From contig NZ_MQVS01000009.1 in assembly GCF_001907235.1 (NCBI RefSeq), forward strand, positions 59,123-123,122: a stretch of 64,000 nucleotides of DNA, given 5' to 3'. The notes beneath the pieces are model-generated. The model saw nothing but the letters and a program-made list of their open reading frames with translations. It did not search any database and was not told where the DNA came from. This document shows positions 8,553-16,247 of this stretch, one piece after another; position 1 is the first letter of the stretch; every line of letters begins with the position of its first letter. The DNA comes from Buchananella hordeovulneris. GTDB lineage: Bacteria > Actinomycetota > Actinomycetes > Actinomycetales > Actinomycetaceae. The translations under genes and the position numbers were made by a program.

Positions 8553-9488
8553 CTATTCGGTGCCCTCAGTCGGCGTCGCTGACTCCGGTACCAGCCCGTC
8601 GTGACCGGCAGGTGGGGCGCTGGGGCTGGGCGTGGGCGGCGGCTCCGGGGAGGTTTCCGGTGTCGGGCTGGGGGTGGCCGACGACGGTGGTTCCGTAGTG
8701 GGCGGAATCGGCGTGGGCGACGGCGCGGGGGCATCGGCGTGCTGCACCGGCACGCCCGTGAGGGGCGCGAAGCCGGGCACGTGCACGTCGGCGTGGGTAG
8801 TGTGCGGCGGCAGCGCCGGGTAAGAAGCAAAGAACAGCTGCGGCTCGCCCGCCGCCAACACGAGATCGCCGAGCTGGCTGGAGCAGTAGCAGTTGCCGTC
8901 CCCATCCAAGCGCGGGGTCAGGGTCTGGGAATCAGCCACCAGCTTCACGCCGCTCGTCGAGTCCCCCCTGCCGGGCTCGGCAAAGAAATCGCCGACCTTC
9001 CACGTGCCCTCGCCAGGGGCCAACTGCACAGAAAAGTTCAGCAGGGTGGCGCCGTCGGCCACCGTCAGCGACGTGATGTCCAACCGCAGCGGGACCTTAA
9101 TGTCAGCCCCCGACCGCGGCTGGGAGGCCTGCACGCGCGTCGTCTGCGACGCCAAACGATTGTCCGACGGCGCCGGGGCGGGCTCGGCAGGCTCGCTCGA
9201 CTCGGTCATAGCTGTCGGGGCGGGAGTGGGCTGCCCGTCCGCCCCCAACGTCGGGGCGGGGGCGGCCGAAGCCACCACGGTTGCGAAATCGCTCAGCGGC
9301 AGCCCCCGATTTCCGGGCGGGAGTGCCGTTTGGGGGGAAGGATCAATGATTGCCTGCGACGCGGACATGCGCACCGCCAACACCCCGGTGCCGAGCATCA
9401 CGAGCAGGAGGGCTCCCGCACTCGCCAGCAAGCGTCGTTGCGTGCGTTGGTGAGGGCAGGAAGAAGTCAACCAAGCCGGAAGGGTCAC
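8553..9488 (-). CDS. Hypothetical exported Pro/Thr-rich protein with one membrane anchor
   Basis: 311 residues from a GTG ('VTLPAWLTSSC') with GGAAAGG eight bases upstream; an in-frame TTG lies 33 bases earlier. One N-terminal hydrophobic segment ('LLLVMLGTGVLAV') acts as signal or anchor. A low-complexity Ala/Pro/Thr region leads to a compact beta-rich domain (about residues 130-240) containing 'GNCYCSSQ' and 'SYPALPPHT'. The tail is about 70 residues of Pro/Thr/Ser and looks wall-spanning or glycosylated. The 'DGNCYCSSQ' region resembles N-terminal domains of some actinobacterial OmpA-like lipoproteins; this likeness is from memory and tentative. Confidence 0.6.
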   Translation of the reverse strand: MTLPAWLTSSCPHQRTQRRLLASAGALLLVMLGTGVLAVRMSASQAIIDPSPQTALPPGNRGLPLSDFATVVASAAPAPTLGADGQPTPAPTAMTESSEPAEPAPAPSDNRLASQTTRVQASQPRSGADIKVPLRLDITSLTVADGATLLNFSVQLAPGEGTWKVGDFFAEPGRGDSTSGVKLVADSQTLTPRLDGDGNCYCSSQLGDLVLAAGEPQLFFASYPALPPHTTHADVHVPGFAPLTGVPVQHADAPAPSPTPIPPTTEPPSSATPSPTPETSPEPPPTPSPSAPPAGHDGLVPESATPTEGTE

Positions 9489-9974
9489 ACCGTCAGCCTT
9501 TCCGTTGCCGCTACGCCGCAAGCGGCCGCCGCACGGCCACCCAAACAGACAAGCGAGTACAACATTCAGGATTCCTCACGTCGGCACCAGGCCAAGCCAA
9601 GCCACGCCTGGTGCGAAAACGGTCTAGGTGACCATAGAGAGGCCCACTGAAAACGTTCAAGCAGTCAGGGGGCACATGGTGCGAACTAGGGGCGCTCGCC
9701 CCTGCCGACTGAGTCTCGTCTGACAAATATCGATGCCGGGGGTTGTAGCTGGGCGGCAGGGGGAGGTTGGGGAGATGGCGCGCACAGCCGCGGCCTGGGT
9801 GCGCGCGGCGCGGTGGGGACAGGGCTGGCACACTCGTGCCTAGTAGTTGACCAGGCGGAGATGTCCGCTTACCAGGCGGAGACGCTCGCGGGCAAGGCAG
9901 AGATGCCCGCGGGCGAGGCATGCTGGGCCGGGACCGTAACCTGCTCCTGGGGGCAGGGCGGAAAGGAAGTGGTG
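9489..9974. other. Intergenic region with 21-bp repeats before the next gene
   Basis: No clear gene in the first 320 bases. A perfect small hairpin (ggggcgctcgcccc) lies near 9687. A tandem 21-bp repeat fills 9850-9930. Divergent promoters for the flanking genes must be here, but no strong -35/-10 pair is visible. Confidence 0.5.
9850..9930 (+). repeat. 21-bp tandem repeat, about 3.5 copies
   Basis: Units start at 9851, 9872, 9893 and 9914, each close to ccaggcggagatg. The period is a multiple of three and in frame with the downstream gene. If translation began at the GTG at 9813, the repeat would encode heptads QAEMSAY, QAETLAG, KAEMPAG. Confidence 0.75.
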
Positions 9975-11003
9975 ATGGCGGGAAGGTTGTCAGCCCGGGC
10001 GGCCCGGTGGCTGCGGGGCGGTGGGCTGGGTGCCAGTGCGGCGAGTCTGCCACTGGGCTACCTGCACCCGACCGAGCCCCTTTTTGCTTCCGTGCTGCAG
10101 CTGCTGGTGGCTAGCGTGCTGCTGGTCGCCTTAGCAGCAGCCTGGTGGGGCGTGGCGCGGCCCGCCGCCTGGCAGCGTTTCGTCCTGCTGCGGGTGGCGC
10201 TGCGGGTGCCGGTGGGGGCGGCGCTGGTCGGTTGGGCGGTAATAGATCTGAGTCCGCTCTTTGGACGCCTCGTCAGTCACGGGCCCGGGCTAGGGCTGGT
10301 GTTGCTGCTGGGTGGCGCGGTCGCCTACGAGCTGGGTGCCGCAGGCGGTTTGCAGGCCGCCGCCGCGCGGGATGCCGGGGGAGCGGGCCGCGTTCCGGGA
10401 AGGGCTGGAGTCCGAGCCGCCGCCGTGCGGGAGCCCGGGGAGGTGGACACGGTGAGCGACGCGGGAGATGGGTGGAGTGCCGCTGCGGGAGACGGGCGGG
10501 AGGTCGGAAAAGTCAGTGGCGCGGTAGCTGGGCAGGATGCCGACACGGCAAGCGGCAAGGGAGGCTGGCCAGATGCGGCTGCTCTCAGCCTAGTTGGGGC
10601 CTTGGGGGCAGCGTTGGTGGTGGGCGGAGGAGCACTGTTGGCCGGGCGGGCCGCGTTGCTGGGGTGGTCTGGCGGCGGAGCGCCGTGGGCCGGGGCCCTG
10701 GCAGCGGGTTGCGTGACTGTCGGGCTTGCCCTCCGCAGTTGGCGGGCCTCGGCGGTAGCCGATTCGGCCGTGCCCCACCGTCGGCCGGCCTGGTGGGGCT
10801 GGCCCGTGTCCGCGCTCGTGACCTGCGCCTTGGCTGGTGGGGCGTTGGTAATGCTGGTGCAAGCCGTGCTCGGGGGCGGAGCGCGGGTGCACGCTATCGG
10901 CTATGTCGGCTTTCTGGTGGGTTGGACCCTGACCCTGGTGGGGGCGAGCGCGCGGCTCGGCTGCCGGTGGCACTTGACGCGGCGTCGCGCCCGTCGGGGC
11001 TGA
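9975..11003 (+). CDS. Hypothetical multipass membrane protein
   Basis: 342 residues from the ATG at 9975, which follows two in-frame GTG codons and an AGGAAG; translation could start up to 162 bases earlier at a GTG and include a heptad-repeat extension. About eight hydrophobic segments fall in two groups: four in the first 120 residues and four after residue 200. Between them is a charged Ala/Gly/Glu/Asp linker of about 90 residues. No family recognised. Ends with a run of Arg. Not obviously linked to neighbours. Confidence 0.6.
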   Translation: MAGRLSARAARWLRGGGLGASAASLPLGYLHPTEPLFASVLQLLVASVLLVALAAAWWGVARPAAWQRFVLLRVALRVPVGAALVGWAVIDLSPLFGRLVSHGPGLGLVLLLGGAVAYELGAAGGLQAAAARDAGGAGRVPGRAGVRAAAVREPGEVDTVSDAGDGWSAAAGDGREVGKVSGAVAGQDADTASGKGGWPDAAALSLVGALGAALVVGGGALLAGRAALLGWSGGGAPWAGALAAGCVTVGLALRSWRASAVADSAVPHRRPAWWGWPVSALVTCALAGGALVMLVQAVLGGGARVHAIGYVGFLVGWTLTLVGASARLGCRWHLTRRRARRG

Positions 11004-11459
11004 GACGGGATTGGCTGGGTGGGGGCTCACCCGCGATGCCGGGCCCGGCTGCTTTGTGCTGTGACCGACAGCTGCCCTAAATAGCCGGGGGGCGCTGGCC
11101 GAGTCTCGCCCTAGATGGCCGCCAGGGGAGAACTGCTGCCGCATACACCGGATGAGGCGCGTGGGTAGCCAGTTAGGGCGAGCCAGCTGCGGGTAACCCC
11201 ACATGGCAGTCAAACTACACCCACATATATGAAGAGCCGGTTGCTTCGGGGCGATTCACTCCAGTTCGGTGACGGTCCTATAGATAGGTGCAGGCCACCT
11301 ATCCGGACACTAAAGTTGTGTGTTGGTATCATCACCTAGTCCACAGCACCAAAACGCAATTGAACTGCCTACAGCAAGTGCACCCGCTAAAGAGCCAGTG
11401 CGATTTTAATGACCCGCACCTGGTTCTATTAATAAGCTCACTCACATGAAAGTTAATGA
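11004..11459. other. Intergenic transition from high-GC to AT-rich DNA
   Basis: No gene seen. Up to about 11,200 the DNA keeps the high-GC style; after that it is clearly AT-richer (for example 11,280-11,460), marking the left side of the foreign-looking segment. No tRNA remnant or integrase frame is visible. Confidence 0.6.
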
Positions 11460-12251
11460 CTAAAGAACGCATGTTCCTGATTTTTGCGGTTTGTCATCAC
11501 GAGATGGTGAAATGAGGGCTTTAAAAGCGCCCTGTATCAATGTTAGCAGTGGCGGCAAGGCCTGGATGATAGTCAGTGTCGCTATGATCTGGAGTAACGG
11601 AACAGCGACGGTGTTAAAGAGTCGAGATAAAGCGGTGTCCACGTGGAGTCGAGTTGTCCAGCTTAAGTCAAACTCTATCAGGCTGAGCCACAGTGTGGTG
11701 GCTGCAAGGGCGAATGACATAATCGGTGGAACAAAACCCTTTGCTAATTGAAGGGTGACTTTTATTGCCGCAAAAGACAAAGGGTGGCTTCGAGCTCTTT
11801 TAAAATCGTCCTCAGAAGCTTCGCTCTCCACCCACCAGCAGCTATTGGCGCGCCAGATTAATATTCGCCTCCACTGAAAGTAGAGAATTCGTCGCTGCAT
11901 GTAAGCATCTGCAAATACGAGGGTGACTAGCGTGAAGAATACAGCACCTGCAGCCTGTGGATAAAAGTAGTAATCCCCGGCGAGTGGGACTTTAAAATCT
12001 TTAACTGTCAGGGCTAGAATTACTGCCACCAGTTGAGAGACCGCTGCAAGTCGGATGAGGTTTAGGTGTCTTCTGACTAGTCGATCGGCAATTCTATCGT
12101 GATATAACTTGCTATTAAATCCAACTATCACTGTTGGGGCAATCGCGATAAAACCAGCAATTACTGTCAGCGCATCTCCGGATACGACGCCATCTCCCTT
12201 CATGCCTGCCTTCGTAGATAAATAGTATAGAAATATTTGTAGCAGTGCCAT
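11460..12251 (-). CDS. AT-rich multipass membrane protein, unknown function
   Basis: 263 residues from an ATG with no obvious ribosome-binding site; the frame is open 33 codons further upstream ('KKVKRVLFVARRHNAIVAGLS') but without ATG, GTG or TTG, so the true N-terminus may be longer and coupled to the upstream gene. Five or six hydrophobic segments: near residues 1-12, 26-45, 66-82, 97-115, 170-190 and 215-240. Base composition and codon use (many AT-ending codons) differ sharply from the rest of the window. It follows the 334-aa gene by 65 bases on the same strand. A membrane effector role is speculative. Confidence 0.65.
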   Translation of the reverse strand: MALLQIFLYYLSTKAGMKGDGVVSGDALTVIAGFIAIAPTVIVGFNSKLYHDRIADRLVRRHLNLIRLAAVSQLVAVILALTVKDFKVPLAGDYYFYPQAAGAVFFTLVTLVFADAYMQRRILYFQWRRILIWRANSCWWVESEASEDDFKRARSHPLSFAAIKVTLQLAKGFVPPIMSFALAATTLWLSLIEFDLSWTTRLHVDTALSRLFNTVAVPLLQIIATLTIIQALPPLLTLIQGAFKALISPSRDDKPQKSGTCVL

Positions 12252-12316
12252 AATGGCAGAAAGGGATAGTCCCGCAACTATCGCATTGTGGCGACGCGCG
12301 ACAAACAGGACGCGCT

Positions 12317-13321
12317 TTACTTTTTTGATGTGTGAAGTTTGTCCTGTGGCTCAGGGCGTCTTTTGGGCTCCCAGTAGGCCCACTCGCCACCTGTGTTTAT
12401 TATGCTAGTCTCAGACTTTGACTTTTCTAATTGTAAAACTGCACAAGCTTTCGGGGCAATAACTTTGGATAGGTGTGAGTCGGCAGAGTATTCCAGGCGT
12501 AAGGTTTTTGCTACCTCCCAGTGGGTTAAAAGCAGTTTGCGTACTATGCGCCGTGGTAAACTGCTATTCGCTAGAAGGGCTTCCGGGGAGGCAAATTCCT
12601 CGACTGTTTTAATGAGTATTTTACTTTTCTGGTCAGTCGAAATTTCTACCGTGCGAATATAGCCGAGGCTGTATAGTGCGAGTGTCGAAGAAAATTCTTC
12701 GTTTGCTATAATTCTATTCCAAATTGATGTGCAGTGCTCTTTAGCGGTTTTGCAGGAAGGCCAAAAGTGGTGAGTGTCAAGGTTGCTCAACTTTTTTCTC
12801 ATCCAAGTTAACCACTCTGCCGAAGACCATGAGTGTCTATCAAGCTTTTCTTTATCTTTACTGCCTTGAAATGGGGGATTTTCCGTCATTACTAGGGCAA
12901 TTATGACCTGACTGACGCACTGTGGTAAGGGAGATTCGCCTATAATGCCCTCTAGCATCTCTGAAAGCATAAGGAGGCAGGCTGCTGAACTTTGAGATCT
13001 CCTAATCGAGTGTAGAGAATTATTAGATTCGTCGCGTATATCTAACCCGCAAAGAGAGCGCTTAGGGCGCCATTCCAAGGGCAGTGCTATCGTTGATGAA
13101 TTCGAGAAGTTGTGCTCGCGGGTCGCCAGTGGCTCTGGTGTTGCATTGCCTGAGATGGCAATCACTTTTTCGACATCTACGTCGAAGGTCGTGCAGGTGG
13201 CTTTATATCCGCTTAATTGAGCGTAGTCATGTCTAACGATTTTCCTGATGCACCAAGACCGGTCAAGCCACAATTTAGTAATTTCTAAGGGGGGAACCAA
13301 CCTTGCCTCCAGTGACGTCAC
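12317..13321 (-). CDS. AT-rich hypothetical soluble protein, partner of the membrane gene
   Basis: 334 residues from ATG; a TTG at 13300 (327 residues) has a GGAGG five bases upstream and may be the real start. No membrane segment. N-terminal motif 'WLDRSWCIRKIVRHDY' leads into beta-rich sequence and 'CGLDIRDESNNSLHSIRR'. I recall a similar 'D-x-RDE-x-G ... L' module in pairs of uncharacterised actinobacterial proteins; that is memory, not a search. Cysteines are frequent but do not form a clear zinc motif. Codon use is AT-rich, as in both neighbours. It lies between a 47-aa gene and a membrane gene on one strand, so a single operon is likely. Confidence 0.65.
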   Translation of the reverse strand: MTSLEARLVPPLEITKLWLDRSWCIRKIVRHDYAQLSGYKATCTTFDVDVEKVIAISGNATPEPLATREHNFSNSSTIALPLEWRPKRSLCGLDIRDESNNSLHSIRRSQSSAACLLMLSEMLEGIIGESPLPQCVSQVIIALVMTENPPFQGSKDKEKLDRHSWSSAEWLTWMRKKLSNLDTHHFWPSCKTAKEHCTSIWNRIIANEEFSSTLALYSLGYIRTVEISTDQKSKILIKTVEEFASPEALLANSSLPRRIVRKLLLTHWEVAKTLRLEYSADSHLSKVIAPKACAVLQLEKSKSETSIINTGGEWAYWEPKRRPEPQDKLHTSKK

Positions 13322-13348
13322 TGCTCTATTGTGCTGTGGGCTATTGCT

Positions 13349-13492
13349 CTAGTATATTATCTCTAGATATCCAGGGATCGTTCTAATAGTGCCGTCAGAG
13401 CCATTGTTGAAAAACTCATCAAATTTATCTGCATCCCAGTCCTTAACGGCGTCGGGGGATAGTAGGGGGGTGGGGGTTGCGTCCTTTTCCAT
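13349..13492 (-). CDS. Small acidic 47-residue protein, first gene of the AT-rich operon
   Basis: The ATG at 13492 opens a 47-codon frame ending TAG at 13349. It begins 'MEKDATPTPLLSPDAV' and ends 'IPGYLEIIY'. An AAGAGG lies about ten bases upstream. The protein is acidic (a DWDADKFDEFF stretch) with a hydrophobic tail. The next gene starts 27 bases after its stop. It is too short for most gene callers. Sequence-like composition, ribosome-binding site and operon position support it; there is no recognised family. It may be an antitoxin-like or regulatory small protein, which is inference from position only. Confidence 0.55.
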   Translation of the reverse strand: MEKDATPTPLLSPDAVKDWDADKFDEFFNNGSDGTIRTIPGYLEIIY

Positions 13493-13805
13493 CGTCTTGA
13501 AACCTCTTTTTGTTGAGTGAATGCAATCGCCGAGCTGCAGTCATTCTTGCGGTATAAATAGTTTTCTATTGCTGTCTAATAGTTGCATTCTGCTCTTTCG
13601 GGTCTCAAATGTATTGGCGGGTATGCGTTCTTCGATAAAAGTGTTTATATTAAATCCTTCTTCAAGCTAGGTGTAAAATTGACTACAATGTGCGGTCCCG
13701 GGCGGCAGTCGCAAACGGCTGACCTAGGCTTGGGCTGCCTTGACCTCTCATGCAACGACTATAGGCCTTTTGCCTGCTCTTGGACAGTGCTTTGCGTCAC
13801 CTTCT
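13493..13805. other. AT-rich intergenic region
   Basis: This holds the promoter region of the leftward AT-rich operon and the 3' flank of the next leftward gene. A 95-codon plus-strand frame starting at 13583 has no ribosome-binding site and reads antisense into the neighbouring gene, so it is not annotated. Confidence 0.5.
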
Positions 13806-14726
13806 TTACTTCCATTCCCAGGCCAGTCCGCAGTAGAGGCCGCCATAGATGTCTCGGAAGGTTGCGGTGATCGTTCCATCTGTCTCAGCCGAGAGCTGGG
13901 TGTTCGCTGAGGGGGCGCCTGGTCGCTGAAGGGCAGTCAGGCCACTGAACTGCCAGGCGGTCGTGGGTGGTTGGCCTAGGAAGTGCACGGTGAATCGGGC
14001 AAACCGGGTGGGCTCGTGGAAGGCAAGGGACTCCTCGTGCAGCCAATACGGCTCATTGGGGTCTGGATTCACCAGCCGGTAGGCCAAGTCATAGGTTTGG
14101 CCGCGGCGCATTGATTCCTGTCGCCAAAACTCGTGTTGCCAGCCACCGGGGATCTCTTCGGTGCGAACGCTCCACCCAGTGCCGAGAGGTTTGGGTGGGG
14201 TGGGGTAGCTCATCGTGAAGGTGACGTACTGGACACCATCGAAGAGCGCGAATAGGCGGAAAGAGTGTTGGGATTCGAGGTGGCGGTGATCGCGCACGTA
14301 GGTGGTGACGTTGACAGCGTGCTGGATGAAGCCGTTGTGATACTCCGGGACGCGGATGCCAGCAGGAGACTTCGGATACCAGCCAGTGAGTAGTTGGCGC
14401 AGAAGTCGCTCTACAGCGGCTGTGTCGCGGTCGGCGACGGCCTCCCTGCCGATGCCGAGGCGACTAGCAGCTGCGTCGCGTCGTGCAGCCAGCGTGGCTG
14501 GTCCATGTGCTGAATCTAGGCCATAGATACCAAGCAGCAGCTCACTGTCAGGGTCGTGTAGTGATCGTATAGCTGACTCTAGGCGTTCAACCAGCAGCTC
14601 CGGTGGCTCCGTCCTTCCGCCGAGCACCGCGACAAGCGCCGGGCGGCTGGCCAGTCGTTTCGGCGTGTAGCCAGCCCCCTTGCGTAGGTACAGCAGGTCA
14701 GCGCGCAGGTCTTCTGGCTGGTACAT
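13806..14726 (-). CDS. Hypothetical protein with helix-turn-helix-like N-terminal module
   Basis: 306 residues from an ATG with an excellent GGAGGT six bases upstream. The N-terminal 110 residues are helical: 'LRADLLYLRKGAGYTPKRLA', later 'IYGLDSAHGPATLAARRDAAASRLGI'. This pattern recurs in actinobacterial proteins that carry an XRE-like N-terminal module before varied C-terminal domains (recollection). The remaining 190 residues are rich in aromatic residues and beta strands ('GWQHEFWRQESM', 'YWLHEESLAFHEPTRFARFTVHFLG') and ends 'GGLYCGLAWEWK'. GC is higher than in the AT-rich operon but the gene sits in the same island. Function unknown. Confidence 0.6.
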   Translation of the reverse strand: MYQPEDLRADLLYLRKGAGYTPKRLASRPALVAVLGGRTEPPELLVERLESAIRSLHDPDSELLLGIYGLDSAHGPATLAARRDAAASRLGIGREAVADRDTAAVERLLRQLLTGWYPKSPAGIRVPEYHNGFIQHAVNVTTYVRDHRHLESQHSFRLFALFDGVQYVTFTMSYPTPPKPLGTGWSVRTEEIPGGWQHEFWRQESMRRGQTYDLAYRLVNPDPNEPYWLHEESLAFHEPTRFARFTVHFLGQPPTTAWQFSGLTALQRPGAPSANTQLSAETDGTITATFRDIYGGLYCGLAWEWK

Positions 14727-14881
14727 GCCGTTACCTCCGTAAGCCAAGGTGAGCGTGTGAACTCCAATTCTGCCCCGTGGCGGCTCCAATTATGCGCAAC
14801 CGGCTGGTGCTCGCAGCTCGCAAGTTTCTACCTTGACGACAACGTGATTTACCCGCGAACCACCAGAAGAAGGAGATGGAA

Positions 14882-15193
14882 ATGGAAACCGAATTTGGTA
14901 TTGGGCAAGGGTTTGCCTTGGAGACAGCTCTGGCCGCGTGCCTGCAGCTATCGTGGGCAGTGACGCGTCCTGTGCGACGGGAGTCAGACTTGCTGGCCGG
15001 GCGGGCTGAAGTGGCTTTGATGCGGGATGCGGCGCGGGCGACGTTGACGCACGCGGCAATGCAGAACGTGGGCACGTTGGTCTCCGCCTGCGATTCGTTG
15101 AAGCAGGTCGCGCCGGAGGGCGTGGCGCACTACGAGGCGTTGCTCAAGGCTTACGCCGCCGGGGCAGCGGCAGCCATCGCGCGTTTCCAGTAA
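14882..15193 (+). CDS. Small hypothetical helical protein
   Basis: 103 residues. Two ATGs six bases apart are possible; the second (14882) has AGGAG at six bases, while the first directly abuts it. The protein is Ala-rich and helical ('RDAARATLTHAAMQNVGTLVSACDSLKQV') with no membrane helix or motif. It is divergent from the 306-aa gene and 26 bases upstream of another small gene on the same strand. Unknown function; the context suggests an island accessory gene. Confidence 0.55.
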   Translation: METEFGIGQGFALETALAACLQLSWAVTRPVRRESDLLAGRAEVALMRDAARATLTHAAMQNVGTLVSACDSLKQVAPEGVAHYEALLKAYAAGAAAAIARFQ

Positions 15194-15219
15194 CCGCCTC
15201 CCTAGTGCTAGGAGTTGGC

Positions 15220-15567
15220 ATGTTTCGGTTTGTTAGTGCCCCTCCTCGTGGAGTCGTCGCTTCCCTCGATATGAGGGACTTGCTGGCAGTGGGGCGAGTG
15301 CTAGTGAAGTTCTTGTCGTTCGTCAGTGAGGGGAACGTTGCCCATGTGTTCGCCCCTGCTGTGTTCTTTTTGCTGGTATTTGTCGGGCAGTGCATTGAGC
15401 AGTCATGGCGGTGGTTGCGGTCCCGGCGGCTGCGTCAGGTAGCCAAGCAGCGCCGTGTGCTTCAAAGCGCCTTACGCCTGCACGCTGCTTTGAACGTTCA
15501 AGCCTTCGTGGTTCGTCGGCAGATACTGCGGGAAACGGTACGGCACCAGCAAGAAAGCCAGCGATGA
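15220..15567 (+). CDS. Small hypothetical membrane-associated protein
   Basis: 115 residues from an ATG with AGGAG six bases upstream. A strong hydrophobic helix near residues 42-58 ('VFAPAVFFLLVFVGQCI') is followed by a highly basic cytoplasmic-type tail with many Arg, Gln and His. The layout (short N-terminus, one or two helices, basic tail) is seen in small plasmid or conjugative-element proteins, but no family is recognised. Probably cotranscribed with the 103-aa gene. Confidence 0.5.
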   Translation: MFRFVSAPPRGVVASLDMRDLLAVGRVLVKFLSFVSEGNVAHVFAPAVFFLLVFVGQCIEQSWRWLRSRRLRQVAKQRRVLQSALRLHAALNVQAFVVRRQILRETVRHQQESQR

Positions 15568-15878
15568 GAGTACGTGGGCCTACACGACGCAATTTGGTGA
15601 GCTAGAGCGCTGCGCGCCGCAAGCACAGCAACCCAAATCTCACCGTCACCGCGCTGCTCACCCGCCGATGCGTGGCAGAGGCCGACCGTGCACAGGTAGC
15701 CGCTCAAGCGATCAGTGGCGCGAGCTCATCTTGCCGGTACTGGTGGACGAGACGCGAGCGAGTGCATTCTGACCACGCTGCCCGGACGTCGGCCTCTGAG
15801 ATCCAACCCGAGCCCGGCCCGCGCCCACAGCAAATCCCCCGAGGGACAAGCCCTCGGGGGATTTGAGTAACACTGTTC
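15568..15878. other. Gene-poor stretch at the right end of the island
   Basis: Contains one possible short frame (15668-15772, 34 residues, starting MRGRGRPCTG) without a ribosome-binding site, and a strong bidirectional terminator at 15832-15864 next to the tRNA-Ser 3' end. Nothing else is seen. Confidence 0.5.
15832..15864. terminator. Bidirectional terminator beside tRNA-Ser
   Basis: A perfect 14-bp stem (15832-15845 with 15851-15864) with loop acaag. The stem starts AAAT and ends ATTT, so it can serve transcription from either side: the tRNA coming leftward and the island genes coming rightward. Confidence 0.8.
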
Positions 15879-15966
15879 TGGCGGAGGATGGGGGATTCGA
15901 ACCCCCGAGGGCTTGCACCCAACACGCTTTCCAAGCGTGCGCCATAGGCCACTAGGCGAATCCTCC
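15879..15966 (-). tRNA. tRNA-Ser (anticodon GGA)
   Basis: Read on the minus strand it begins GGAGGATTCGCC, has the long variable arm of a class II tRNA, anticodon loop cttggaaagcg with anticodon GGA, T-loop ggttcgaatcc, and acceptor ATCCTCC-G followed by an encoded CCA. All arms pair. The 3' end points left into the region of unusual genes, so it is a plausible integration site. Confidence 0.95.
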
Positions 15967-16063
15967 AGGCAACGACTGCAAATGCTACCGCCTCCAAGTC
16001 GCTCAGCGCCACCGGCTGCACGGTGGGGCGCATCACGCTTGCGTGAGCGTGTATGCTGATGTC

Positions 16064-16152
16064 CGATCCTCCGCGTGACGGTATCAATCGAACCTCCCCA
16101 GGGCCGGAAGGCAGCAAGGATAAGGTTGCTCTGCTGGGTGCGCGGAGGATCC
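16064..16152 (+). ncRNA. ffs: 4.5S signal recognition particle RNA (small bacterial type)
   Basis: The apical motif 'ccagggccggaaggcagcaa' followed by 'gctctgctgggtg' is the universal SRP RNA signature, including the GGAA tetraloop and the asymmetric loop bound by Ffh. The ends pair: gatcctccgcg at 16065-16075 with cgcggaggatc at 16141-16151. Position directly upstream of dnaX is the usual actinobacterial arrangement. Confidence 0.95.
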
Positions 16153-16247
16153 TTTGCGTCCGCGGCTGTGTCCGCATCCACCTCCCTGCGCAGGAGCAGG
16201 CGACGGACGGGCGGAAATTGTGGGCGGGCACCAGTAGCATCGGGGGA

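Noticed and set aside
9489..9974. Divergent regulatory RNA in the gap before the membrane gene
   Set aside because: Only one small hairpin and the 21-bp repeat are present; no promoter-like or conserved RNA structure recognised.
13583..13870. 95-codon plus-strand frame in the island
   Set aside because: No ribosome-binding site; overlaps the end of the 306-aa gene antisense and has no sensible composition.
15832..15911. Terminator similarity to the tRNA-Ser T-arm as an att site
   Set aside because: A 14-base stretch is shared in opposite orientation, but the terminator lies next to the tRNA itself and no integrase or second flank is seen; probably chance in G/C-runs.
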